DNA of 8,971 bases from an uncultured bacterium (GCA_900549045.1 URNE01000063.1:1-8971), one strand, 5' to 3'. Shown: positions 1-6,842, counted from the first letter of the stretch. Translations and numbers: made by a program. Notes: generated from the sequence alone by a model not told the origin.

Positions 1-1542
1 TTTCACTCATCGAACCCCGGAACAAGTTTTCTGAACCGCGAAGTTTACCGCGACAAGGTGCTCGGCTGCTGGACCGGCAAGAACATCGGCGGGACGCTCG
101 GCGCGCCGTTTGAATGGAAAGAGGGTCCGTTCGACGTCTCGTTCTATACGCAGGACCTCAAGGGAGAACCCGCGCCGAACGACGACCTCGACCTTCAGCT
201 TATCTGGCTCAAGGCGATTGAGGAAAACGGTATCTATCAGGTCAACGAGCGCGTGCTCGGCGACTACTGGCTCGCCCATATCACCGGACCGTGGAACGAA
301 TACAGCGTCGGCAAGTTCAATATGATGAACGGTCTGCTTCCGCCGCTTTCCGGCTTCTGCAACAACGACGTCTGGAAGAACAGCAACGGCGCATGGATCC
401 GCTCCGAAATCTGGGCGTGCATGTTCCCCGGCGAACCCGACGAGGTCGCCCCGTTCGCCTGGTGCGACGCCTGTGTGGATCATGCGGACGACGGCATCTA
501 TGCGGAGATTTTCACTGCGACGCTCGAATCCGCGGCGTTCATCGAAAGTGATCTGCGCAAGCTCATCAACTGTGCGCTCGCCCGTATTCCCGTTGATTGC
601 CGCGTAGCCCGCAGCGTTAAAATCGTGCTTGACTCCTTCGATGCGGGCGACGACTGGAAGACTGCGCGCCGGAAGGTCATCGACGACAGCGCGGATCTCG
701 GCTCTTTTCAGGCTCCAGCGAACGTCTCCTACGCCATCATCGGTTTGCTTTACGGCAACGGCGACTTCGGACGCTCGGTTTGCCTTGCGGTCAACTGCGG
801 CGACGACACCGACTGTTCCGCCGCGACTTGCGGTTCGGTTCTCGGCATCATCAAAGGGCGTTCCGGGATTCCGGAAGAGTGGATCGCCCCGATCGGCGAA
901 GGCATCAAAACGCTTGCTATCGACCCGTTTCACGCCGTTGCTCCCGCCACGCTCGGCGAACTGACCGACCGCGTGATAAAGTGCAAACTGCGTGCGGATA
1001 TGGACAATCCGACGCTCGTCCGCCTCACCGACGGTGAAACGGCGATCGGCGAAGAGATCCGTTCGCGTCTCGCCGACGGCTCCGAAACGGCGCGGCGTGT
1101 GCTTTCGCGATCCTCCCGCAGACTTACGCAGGAGACCCCGTTCGGGTTCTTCTCGGTCGAATACGGGAGCAGTCCTGTGACCGTTCCCGGTGAAACGCAG
1201 ACTCTGACACTCGCCTACTTCGGCGCCGCCCACGACGACCAGACCTTCTCCGTCAGATGGAATCTTCCGGAGGGCTGGAGCATTGAGGAAGGACCGGAGC
1301 AGCGGTTCATGTCCTACGTCAATGCCGGCTGCCGCAAGCTCACGGTCAAACTTACCGCGGGGGCGTTCTCCGGGGCGTTCGAATACATTCCGGTGACGTT
1401 CCGGCTGAGCGGACGCAACTACCCCGCTTACGGGATTGTCCCGTTTCAGCGAGCGGGGACGATGGGCGCGAATGGTCGTTACGACGTCAATCAGGATTAC
1501 TGGGACCGTTTTCACCGCGGCAATGCGCGCCGCGCGGAGTGA
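1..1542 (+). CDS. ADP-ribosylglycohydrolase-family protein with C-terminal beta-rich region (5' partial)
   Basis: The frame is open to the window edge and the real start lies upstream. The first usual start codon, GTG at 58, falls inside the conserved opening motif YRDKVLGCWTGKNIGGTLG, so it is too late to be the start. Counting residues from that GTG, the DraG-like metal-binding aspartates are visible at D42, D43 and D45 (NDDLDLQ) and in GDDTDC (D249, D250, D252), with a DHADDGIYAE segment at 141-150. These are the family positions for a two-Mg site that cleaves ADP-ribosyl or related N/O-glycosidic bonds. The enzyme domain ends near residue 300. About 190 further residues follow, rich in predicted beta-strands and ending in an NPEG/LPEGW-type sandwich region (about 355-470) that resembles carbohydrate-enzyme accessory modules; that assignment is inference. 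Such two-part proteins are longer than plain DraG (about 300 aa). The substrate is unknown. A signal peptide cannot be judged because the N-terminus is missing. The next gene has its own promoter, so this is probably the end of a transcript. Confidence 0.85.
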   Translation, partial: FHSSNPGTSFLNREVYRDKVLGCWTGKNIGGTLGAPFEWKEGPFDVSFYTQDLKGEPAPNDDLDLQLIWLKAIEENGIYQVNERVLGDYWLAHITGPWNEYSVGKFNMMNGLLPPLSGFCNNDVWKNSNGAWIRSEIWACMFPGEPDEVAPFAWCDACVDHADDGIYAEIFTATLESAAFIESDLRKLINCALARIPVDCRVARSVKIVLDSFDAGDDWKTARRKVIDDSADLGSFQAPANVSYAIIGLLYGNGDFGRSVCLAVNCGDDTDCSAATCGSVLGIIKGRSGIPEEWIAPIGEGIKTLAIDPFHAVAPATLGELTDRVIKCKLRADMDNPTLVRLTDGETAIGEEIRSRLADGSETARRVLSRSSRRLTQETPFGFFSVEYGSSPVTVPGETQTLTLAYFGAAHDDQTFSVRWNLPEGWSIEEGPEQRFMSYVNAGCRKLTVKLTAGAFSGAFEYIPVTFRLSGRNYPAYGIVPFQRAGTMGANGRYDVNQDYWDRFHRGNARRAE

Positions 1543-1613
1543 GCGCGAAAATGAATGCGTCCGCTTGAGTGCGGAGATACAAGCACACGCATATCCGGCA
1601 AGGTGAATGAGAT

Positions 1614-1642
1614 TTGCGGAATCCCGAAAACGGATGTATATT
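1614..1642 (+). promoter_or_regulatory. Probable sigma70-type promoter of the GNAT-EamA unit
   Basis: TTGCGG at 1614-1619 and TATATT at 1637-1642 are separated by exactly 17 bases, in the 119-base gap between the glycohydrolase stop and the GNAT start. The -10 box matches consensus at 5 of 6 positions; the -35 box matches at only the first three. A start of transcription about 7 bases downstream would fall around 1649, immediately before the Shine-Dalgarno, giving a very short leader of about a dozen bases. The same architecture (TTGC.., 17 bases, TATATT) occurs upstream of the SDR gene on the other strand, which supports the call. Confidence 0.45.
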
Positions 1643-1650
1643 ACCGCATC

Positions 1651-1655
1651 GGAGG
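1651..1655 (+). promoter_or_regulatory. Shine-Dalgarno that fixes the GNAT start
   Basis: GGAGG lies six bases before ATG 1662. An upstream in-frame ATG-like start (TTG/ATG region from 1614) has no comparable site and would overlap the promoter, so the ATG at 1662 is preferred. Confidence 0.7.
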
Positions 1656-1661
1656 CTTTTC

Positions 1662-2075
1662 ATGGATATTGCGTATACGGAAGAAAAAAAGTTTACAATG
1701 GAACAGGTTCAGGAGCTCTTCCGCTCGGTCGGATGGGTTTCGGGAGAATATCCGCAGAGACTTTACAAAGCGCTGATGCATTCGTCGCGCGTCACAACCG
1801 CGTGGGACGGCGCACGGCTCGTCGGTCTGGCGCGCGCGCTGGATGACGGAGAGATGCTAGCCTGCATTCATTATGTCCTCGTTCATCCGGATTATCAGCG
1901 GCGCGGAATCGCCGGAACCATGATTGAACGGATCAAGGAACATTACAAAAACTGCCTCTACATCGAGGTTATGCCCGAAGAGCGCAAAAACGTGCCGTTC
2001 TATCAGAAGCACGGTTTTCAGATCATGCCGGAGGGAACCGCGATGGTCCTTGCAAATTTTGCCGATAAACGATGA
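1662..2075 (+). CDS. GNAT-family N-acetyltransferase
   Basis: A 137-residue protein, the usual size for a single-domain GNAT enzyme, which moves an acetyl group from acetyl-CoA to an amine of a small molecule or protein in the cytoplasm. The acetyl-CoA pyrophosphate-binding motif A is clear at residues 74-85 (VHPDYQRRGIAG, matching the Q/RxxGxG/A signature), after the beta-strand CIHYVLV. The C-terminal motif B region FYQKHGF is at 113-119, and is typical for the tyrosine and aromatic residues near the thiol of CoA. The N-terminal third (RSVGWVSGEYPQ) resembles small YitI/YjdJ-like GNATs of unknown substrate. Start chosen at ATG 1662 because of the GGAGG six bases upstream. Its stop overlaps the start of the permease gene (ATGA at 2072-2075), so the two are almost certainly co-transcribed and translationally coupled. 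The acceptor substrate cannot be told from the sequence. Confidence 0.9.
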   Translation: MDIAYTEEKKFTMEQVQELFRSVGWVSGEYPQRLYKALMHSSRVTTAWDGARLVGLARALDDGEMLACIHYVLVHPDYQRRGIAGTMIERIKEHYKNCLYIEVMPEERKNVPFYQKHGFQIMPEGTAMVLANFADKR

Positions 2076-2931
2076 CGGCGCCCCGTTCCACTCTTGTCCC
2101 GGCGCTGATGATGCTGACGGCGTCGCTCTGCTGGGGGGCGTCGTATCTCTTCATGCAGAAAAGTCTTGCGGAGGTCGGTCCGTGCTCGCTGATCGTCTGG
2201 CGGTTCGGAATCGCCTTTGTGTTCAGCGCTCTGCTGTTCCCGCGGACTCTGTTTTCCGCCACAAAGGCGGAATGGAAGCACGGGCTTCTGCTTGGCGTTC
2301 TGCTCGGGATTGCGTTCTATGCGGTCATGATCGGACTGCGCGGGACGACGACCGGAAACGCCGGATTCCTGCTTGGCTGCACAAGCGTGTTCGTCCCGCT
2401 TCTCTGTGCTTTGAAAAGCCGCAAGTGGACGCTCCGGATTCTGCTTGCGGCGGCGGTTTCCGTCTCCGGTATCGGGCTGATGACGCTCCAGAGCGGCTTC
2501 CGTCTGCGTCCGGGTGACCTTTTCTGCATGCTTAGCGCACTGCTTTATTCGTTCTACATTATTCTTGCGGGAGGCTTTCTCCGGAACGACAATCCGCTGC
2601 GGATCGGAGTGATTCAGTTCTCCGGCGCGGCCGCCGCGGCGGGAGCGGGTGCGCTGATTTCGGGCGAGACCGCGTTTCTGCCTGCGACCCTGCCCGTGTG
2701 GGGGAAATCCTGTTCCTCGGAATCTTCTGTTCCGCGGCGGGATTCATGCTCCAGATGTCCGCGCAGAAAAAACTGTCGCCGGAATATGTCAGTCTGCTGT
2801 ACTCTTCGGAACCTGTGTTCGCGATGATCCTCGGATTGATTTTCCTTGCGGAGCCTCTGAGTGCGGGACGGCTCGGCGGAGCCGCCCTGATTCTGTGCGG
2901 AATTCTGCTCTCGTCACTCCGCAGGAAGTGA
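2072..2931 (+). pseudogene. EamA/DMT-superfamily permease, interrupted by a -1 frameshift
   Basis: Two adjacent frames encode the two halves of one drug/metabolite transporter: 2072-2704 and 2704-2931. Reading through with one repeated G gives 286 residues, the normal size of a ten-helix EamA protein with two repeated five-helix domains in the inner membrane. The first half has the family opening CWGASYLFMQKS (about residues 20-31) and repeated hydrophobic helices. The second half has the classic repeat-2 signature SSEPVFAMILGLIFLAEPLS. At the junction the text reads ...LPVWG|EILFLGIF..., which is continuous if the G run at 2700-2704 had six instead of five bases. As given, the first frame continues out of phase into a hydrophilic Cys/Arg-rich tail and stops at 2827, losing the last helices. 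It may be a true pseudogene, a sequencing or assembly deletion, or (less likely) slippage-rescued. It starts in the GNAT stop (ATGA) and its end overlaps the convergent flavoprotein gene by 18 bp. The substrate is unknown; exporters of amino acids or metabolites are common in the family. Confidence 0.88.
2700..2704 (+). other. G5 homopolymer at the frameshift point in the EamA gene
   Basis: The first frame reads GTG TGG GGG AAA here, while the downstream EamA frame needs TGG GGG GAA. One extra G restores a continuous protein. A ribosome re-pairing from GGG (2702-2704) to GGG (2701-2703) would give the same product, so slippage is formally possible, but no stimulatory structure is evident by eye. 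Confidence 0.75.
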
Positions 2932-4278
2932 ATGTTCCAACGCCATGCGGAAGAGTGCGCAGACCAGTTTTTTGTGCGCGCATTCCGGCAGTCTCCGCGC
3001 TTCGGCGAGACCTGCTTCAAAATCCGTCGACGTGCTGAGCGGATCGAAGCGGCGGTCCAGAAGATCGGCCGTCCGACGGAAAAACTCCTCCGGTTCCCGC
3101 TGATGTGTGAAACTGTTCCGCGGAGCGTTGAATCCGTGCGCCGCCGCGTAGCGCGCCGCGCTTTCGCCCGCGCGACGTCCGAAAACGAAGACTTCGAGTC
3201 CGGCGTTGCCCCCGAGCCGGTCGCGTCCGTGCAGACCGCCCGCGGCTTCCCCCGCGGCGAACAGACCCGGCACGCAAGTCGAGCAGTCGGGGGCGATGCG
3301 GATTCCTCCGAGCGTGGTGTGCGCACCCGGTTTCACTTCAAACCAGAGTTCGTTGAACACGGGGGAGATGCGTTTGAACTTCAGATGATATTCCGGATAT
3401 TTCGCGGCGAAAGCGGCTTCATCGACGCCGCTGAAATCGTAGCGGATTCCTCCGTGTTCCCATCCGTTTCCGGCGCGGATTTCCCGCAGGATGCGTTCGG
3501 CGAGCTCCCGTTTGCGCGGAACGTTTTCTCCCGGCTTCAGCAGAGATTCCCTGCGGCGGTTCAGCAGTTTTGCGCCTTCGTGCAGGACGGTTGTTATGAC
3601 CGGGAAGCCCGCGAGGTTTGAGGGATGGACCGTGACGGTCGGTTCGAACTGGACGAACTGCAGGTCGCGCAGTTCCGCTCCCGCTTCGAGTGCGAGAACC
3701 GCCGGGTCGCCCCGCAGATTTTTGCTCCATGTGCTGAATTTCCAGAGCCCGGCGAACCCTCCGCCCGCGAGCACGACGGCGCGCGCCCGGATGAATTCTC
3801 CGTGTTCCGTCCATGCCCCCGCGACGCCTTGGGTTCCGAGAGCAAGCCGGACGATGCGTGTTTTCAGGACTTCCGTATTCAGGAGAGCGATCGCCTGTTT
3901 TCCGGTCGTCGTGCCGGAATGCACCACGCGCGGGAAGGAGGTTCCGACGGCGTTCACCATGCTGTAGAGACCGTCCGGTGTACGGTCGAAGCGGATTCCC
4001 ATTGTTTCGAGCCGGCGCATTTCCGTCACCGCCCGGTCCGCGAGAATCCTCACCAGTTCCGGGTCGGAGCATCCGCCGCCTGAAGCGAGGGTGTCGGAGC
4101 AGAGAATTTCCGCGGAGTCCGGCGGGTTGACCGGCGCGGAGAAGCCCATGATCTCGCTGGAAGCTCCGCCGCCCGCATCGGTGACAAGCACACGCAGATC
4201 CGGCGCGGTTTCGTGAATTTCCCGTGCGGCATTCAGCCCGGTCAGCCCCGCCCCGATGATGAGAATATCCGTTTCCAT
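2914..4278 (-). CDS. FAD-dependent oxidoreductase, fumarate reductase/L-aspartate oxidase type
   Basis: A 454-residue soluble flavoprotein of the FAD-binding_2 (SdhA/FrdA/NadB) superfamily. The N-terminal dinucleotide fold IIGAGLTGLNAA is at residues 7-18 (G9, G11, G14). A second FAD strand VVLAGGGFAGL is at 168-178. The C-terminal FAD segment PGLFAAGEAAGGLHGRDRLG is at 337-356. Substrate-site equivalents of the family are present: H320 in AHTTLGGI, R257 in KRELAERI and R354 in GRDRLGG. The usual QFHPT motif instead reads QFEPT, with Glu at 212. There is no His for covalent FAD near residue 40 (GGASSEIMGF), so FAD is probably non-covalent, as in NadB. It is shorter than NadB/SdhA (about 530-590 aa) because the C-terminal helical domain is reduced. 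No signal peptide or heme-binding domain is seen. It lies 13 bases after the dehydratase stop and so is the last gene of that operon; its Shine-Dalgarno is weak (GAAAG about 10 bases upstream). The direction of the reaction and the substrate are unknown. Confidence 0.85.
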   Translation of the reverse strand: METDILIIGAGLTGLNAAREIHETAPDLRVLVTDAGGGASSEIMGFSAPVNPPDSAEILCSDTLASGGGCSDPELVRILADRAVTEMRRLETMGIRFDRTPDGLYSMVNAVGTSFPRVVHSGTTTGKQAIALLNTEVLKTRIVRLALGTQGVAGAWTEHGEFIRARAVVLAGGGFAGLWKFSTWSKNLRGDPAVLALEAGAELRDLQFVQFEPTVTVHPSNLAGFPVITTVLHEGAKLLNRRRESLLKPGENVPRKRELAERILREIRAGNGWEHGGIRYDFSGVDEAAFAAKYPEYHLKFKRISPVFNELWFEVKPGAHTTLGGIRIAPDCSTCVPGLFAAGEAAGGLHGRDRLGGNAGLEVFVFGRRAGESAARYAAAHGFNAPRNSFTHQREPEEFFRRTADLLDRRFDPLSTSTDFEAGLAEARRLPECAHKKLVCALFRMALEHSLPAE

Positions 4279-4291
4279 GTTTTTTGAACTT

Positions 4292-5959
4292 TCAGAATTC
4301 CCAGATCGCCCCGTTTGCGAGGGAACCGACGTTCTTCACGAAGAGACGGAGGAACGGGGGAACTCCGGCCGGGTCGAATTTCCAGCTCCAGTTCTTTCTG
4401 CGCTCTTCGAGTTCGGCGGATGGAACTTCCAGGTCGATTTTGCGCTGATCGAGATCAATGCTGATGCGGTCGCCGTCCTGAACGAGGGCGAGCGGGCTTC
4501 CGAGGGCGGCTTCGGGGGAGAGATAGCCGATGGAGAGTCCGCTGGAACCGCCGGAGAAGCGTCCGTCGGTGACGATCGCGACGTCGTGCGCGAGGCCGCG
4601 TCCCTTGAGTTCCTTCTGGAACTGATAGGAGGTTGTCCCGAATGCGCCTTTGGGTCCGAGATAGCGGAGAATGCAGACGTCGCCTTTCCGGATTTGATCA
4701 GCATTGAGGGCGTCGAGCGCCTGTCGAAGCGAATCGAAACATCTGGCTGGACCTGCGAATTTGCGCATGGAGTCTTCCACCGCGGCGGCTTTGATCATGG
4801 CGCCGTCGGGAGCGAGGGAGCCGTAGAGGACGTAGAGCGCGCCTTCCTGCGAGACGGGATTGTCGAGGGAGCGGATGACTTCCGGATCGTAGATTTGGGC
4901 GTCGGCGCAGTTTTCCGCAAGGGTTTTGCCGGTGACGGTGAGGGCGTTTCCGTTGAGCTTCGGCATGAGGGATTTGAGGACGGCGCGGGAGCCGCCGGCG
5001 CGGTCGATGTCCTGCAGGTGCCAGCGTCCGCTGGGGGAGGCACCGACGATCTGCGGGACTTCGCGGGAGGCGCGGTCGAAATGCGCCCACCAGCGGTCGT
5101 GAAGTCCGGCTTCGTTGGCGATGGCGGGGAGGTGCATGAAGAGGTTTGTGGAACCAGCCATGGCCATTGTCATGGCGATTGCGTTGTCGACGGCTTCCGG
5201 GGTGATGATTTTGCGGGCGGTGATGCCGTCGGCAAGCAGTTTCATGATCTGTTTTCCGGCGAGATAGGCGGTCTGGAGGAGCTCGGAGCTGACGGCGGAC
5301 ATGCAGCCGTTTCCGGGCATGGTCATGCCGAGGGCTTCGGCGGCGAGGCACATGCTGTTCGCGGTGGTCATGACGCCGCATGCGCCGCAGGGGGTGTACA
5401 TGCGTTCGACTTCGCGTTCGGTTGCCGCGCGGCTGTAACAGCCCCGCATGACCTGGCCGACATGGTCTGTGAGTTCGATGTAGTTGGCGGATTTGCCGTC
5501 GAGGAAGGGCATGGGCATGTAGCCTCCGGTGACGAGGATCGTCGGAATGTCGAGGCGTGCGGCTGCCATGAGGTGTCCGGGGACGATGGAGTCGCAGGTG
5601 GAGAGCATGACCATGCCGTCGAACATGTTGGATTCGACGACGAGTTCGACTTCGTCGGCGATGCCGTTGCGGCTCGGGAGTTCGATGTAGCGCGGGTTCT
5701 TGAGAACCATGCCGTCGCAGATTCCGGTCGTCATCATTTCAAAGGGAAGTCCCCCGGCTTCGCGGATGCCCTGTTTGACGCGCTCGGCGAGGCTGCGGAG
5801 ATGGACATGTCCGGGGTTGTATTCGTTCCAGGAATTGACAACGGCGATGATGGGACGGTCGAATTCCTCTTCGGTGTATCCGAGTCCGCGGACGAGTCCG
5901 CGGCGGCATTCGCATGCGACGCCGTAGGGGGTGGAACTGCGTTCGTTGAGTTTGCGCAT
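4292..5959 (-). CDS. IlvD/Edd-family dehydratase (hydroxy-acid or sugar-acid dehydratase-like)
   Basis: A 555-residue protein, full length for the family of Fe-S dehydratases that convert 2,3-dihydroxy acids or aldonic acids to 2-keto acids. It aligns by eye along its length with E. coli IlvD: NSWNEYNPGHVHL (43-54), GICDGM (79-84), STCDSIVPGHLM (120-131), TPCGACGVMTTANSM (189-203), PGNG (215-218), GSTNLFMHL (269-277), and TDGRFSGGSSGLSIGYLSPEAA (464-485), the last holding the catalytic-serine region. Cluster-ligand candidates are C122 and C191/C194. Position 50 is Gly where many relatives have Cys, but E. coli IlvD also has Gly there. Unusually, the Mg-site lysine of CDK is Ser124, and the GPGMxEM segment is replaced by a stretch with no Glu (around S444). 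This argues against a standard biosynthetic dihydroxy-acid dehydratase. No other ilv or leu gene is nearby, while SDR and flavoprotein genes flank it, suggesting a catabolic role. The start is fixed by a strong Shine-Dalgarno overlapping the SDR stop. Confidence 0.88.
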   Translation of the reverse strand: MRKLNERSSTPYGVACECRRGLVRGLGYTEEEFDRPIIAVVNSWNEYNPGHVHLRSLAERVKQGIREAGGLPFEMMTTGICDGMVLKNPRYIELPSRNGIADEVELVVESNMFDGMVMLSTCDSIVPGHLMAAARLDIPTILVTGGYMPMPFLDGKSANYIELTDHVGQVMRGCYSRAATEREVERMYTPCGACGVMTTANSMCLAAEALGMTMPGNGCMSAVSSELLQTAYLAGKQIMKLLADGITARKIITPEAVDNAIAMTMAMAGSTNLFMHLPAIANEAGLHDRWWAHFDRASREVPQIVGASPSGRWHLQDIDRAGGSRAVLKSLMPKLNGNALTVTGKTLAENCADAQIYDPEVIRSLDNPVSQEGALYVLYGSLAPDGAMIKAAAVEDSMRKFAGPARCFDSLRQALDALNADQIRKGDVCILRYLGPKGAFGTTSYQFQKELKGRGLAHDVAIVTDGRFSGGSSGLSIGYLSPEAALGSPLALVQDGDRISIDLDQRKIDLEVPSAELEERRKNWSWKFDPAGVPPFLRLFVKNVGSLANGAIWEF

Positions 5960-5966
5960 GAGAGAA

Positions 5967-5973
5967 CCTCCTT
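5967..5973 (-). promoter_or_regulatory. Shine-Dalgarno of the dehydratase overlapping the SDR stop codon
   Basis: On the minus strand the sequence AAGGAGG overlaps the TAA stop of the SDR gene (5972-5974) and sits 7 bases before the dehydratase ATG at 5959. The 12-base gap between the two genes and this arrangement indicate one mRNA with coupled translation. Confidence 0.8.
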
Positions 5974-6775
5974 ATTTTTCGTATTCGTAAAGCATGGCGT
6001 CGATTCCTCCGTCGATGGACTGTCCGCCGTCGATGGGGAAGGTCTGGCCGGTGATGAATGCGGATTTTTCATCGTCCGCGAGAAAGAGCATCATGGGAGT
6101 GATGTCGTCGACGGTTCCGAGGCGTCCTGCGGGGATTTTCCGGAGAAAGGCGTTCATATCCGTTTCGGAATAACGTGCGGAGAGTTTGGTCATGATGAAG
6201 CCCGGGGCGATGCAGTTTACGTTGATTCCGTATTTGGCGACTTCGCAGGCGAGGGCTTTTGTGAACATGTTGAGTCCGGCTTTTCCCGCGCAGTAGGGGA
6301 GCATTTTCCGTTTGACCCAGGTGACGATGCTGTGGATTGAGCTGACGTTGATGATTTTTCCGCGCACCTTGTTTTCGATCATGTTCCGGACGGCGATGCG
6401 GGAGGTGTACGCGGCGGCGTTGAGGTTCAGGTTGATCTGATCGTTCCAGTATTCGACGGGCATGTCGATGAATTCGCCGCGCGGGATTTTGAGCGCGCCT
6501 CCGGCGTTGTTGACGAGAACGTCGATTCCGCCGAACCGCTGAATGAAGGCGTTGACCATTGCTTCACAGTCTTCGGAGAGAGCGACGTCCGCCTTGTAGA
6601 TTTCGACGGGAGCGCCGAGTTCCCGGATTTTCGCCGCGGTCGCTTCCGCGCCTTCGGGATTCCTGTTGTAGTTCAGCCCGATGGAGCAGCCCTCTTTTGC
6701 GAATGCGATTGCCGTTGCCGCTCCGATTCCATGCGAAGAGCCTGTGATCAGAACCCGTTTCCCTTTGACACTCAT
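5972..6775 (-). CDS. Classical SDR-family NAD(P)-dependent oxidoreductase
   Basis: A 267-residue short-chain dehydrogenase/reductase of the classical FabG/gluconate-5-dehydrogenase-like type, oxidising or reducing a hydroxyl/keto group in the cytoplasm. The cofactor motif TGSSHGIG is at residues 11-18, NNAG at 89-92, the catalytic-site Asn in the NLNLN stretch (114-119), Ser in NVSS (S145/S146), and YxxxK at Y161 and K165. PG follows at 191-192, as usual. The NYNRN segment after strand 2 (35-39) leaves an Arg where NADP-dependent members often have a basic residue, so NADP(H) is possible. The start ATG 6775 has a strong AAGGAG six bases upstream (6782-6787). It is the first gene after an AT-rich intergenic region that holds a probable promoter, and is followed 12 bases later by the dehydratase, so it likely heads an operon SDR-dehydratase-flavoprotein. 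The substrate is not identifiable; in this company a sugar, polyol or sugar acid is the best guess. Confidence 0.93.
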   Translation of the reverse strand: MSVKGKRVLITGSSHGIGAATAIAFAKEGCSIGLNYNRNPEGAEATAAKIRELGAPVEIYKADVALSEDCEAMVNAFIQRFGGIDVLVNNAGGALKIPRGEFIDMPVEYWNDQINLNLNAAAYTSRIAVRNMIENKVRGKIINVSSIHSIVTWVKRKMLPYCAGKAGLNMFTKALACEVAKYGINVNCIAPGFIMTKLSARYSETDMNAFLRKIPAGRLGTVDDITPMMLFLADDEKSAFITGQTFPIDGGQSIDGGIDAMLYEYEK

Positions 6776-6808
6776 GTCAGTCTCCTTTTTTGGATTTTAT
6801 CAGTTTTG

Positions 6809-6822
6809 ATATAAATATATCC
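6809..6822. promoter_or_regulatory. AT-rich palindrome over the -10 box, candidate operator
   Basis: Perfect 6-base arms GATATA and TATATC flank two central A bases (14 bp in all). The element covers the predicted -10 hexamer of the SDR promoter, a position where bound protein would block RNA polymerase. The gene just upstream encodes a ROK-type DNA-binding regulator, which makes it the natural candidate ligand. No second copy was found by eye elsewhere in the window. AT-rich palindromes also arise by chance, so this is a modest call. Confidence 0.35.
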
Positions 6823-6842
6823 GTTCAACGAGGCAAATGCAA
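6814..6842 (-). promoter_or_regulatory. Probable promoter of the SDR-dehydratase-flavoprotein operon
   Basis: In the 83-base gap between the ROK and SDR genes, the minus strand reads TTGCAT (6842-6837), 17 bases, then TATATT (6819-6814). The -10 is 5 of 6 to consensus; the -35 shares the leading TTG. Transcription would start near 6807, giving a leader of about 32 bases including the AAGGAG ribosome site. The layout mirrors the promoter before the GNAT gene. The region is strikingly AT-rich compared with the flanking genes. Confidence 0.5.

Noticed and set aside
7..1515. Long antisense ORF (502 codons) opposite the ADP-ribosylglycohydrolase gene
   Set aside because: Same codon-bias shadow. 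The Arg/Gly/Val-rich product has no recognisable domain, and the sense frame carries catalytic motifs throughout.
1560..1575. Small inverted repeat TCCGC..GCGGA after the glycohydrolase stop, considered as a terminator
   Set aside because: Only a 5-base stem with a 6-base loop and no following T-run, so it is not a convincing intrinsic terminator.
2699..2707. Programmed -1 ribosomal frameshifting in the EamA gene
   Set aside because: The site is not a standard X XXY YYZ heptamer in the zero frame, no pseudoknot or strong hairpin is obvious downstream, and EamA transporters are not known to use it. A one-base deletion is simpler.
4256..6340. Very long antisense ORF (694 codons) opposite the dehydratase and SDR genes
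   Set aside because: It is codon-aligned with both real genes and stays open because they avoid TTA, CTA and TCA codons. The product is a low-complexity Gly/Asp/Val/Glu-rich string without any family motif, while the minus-strand proteins are clearly conserved.
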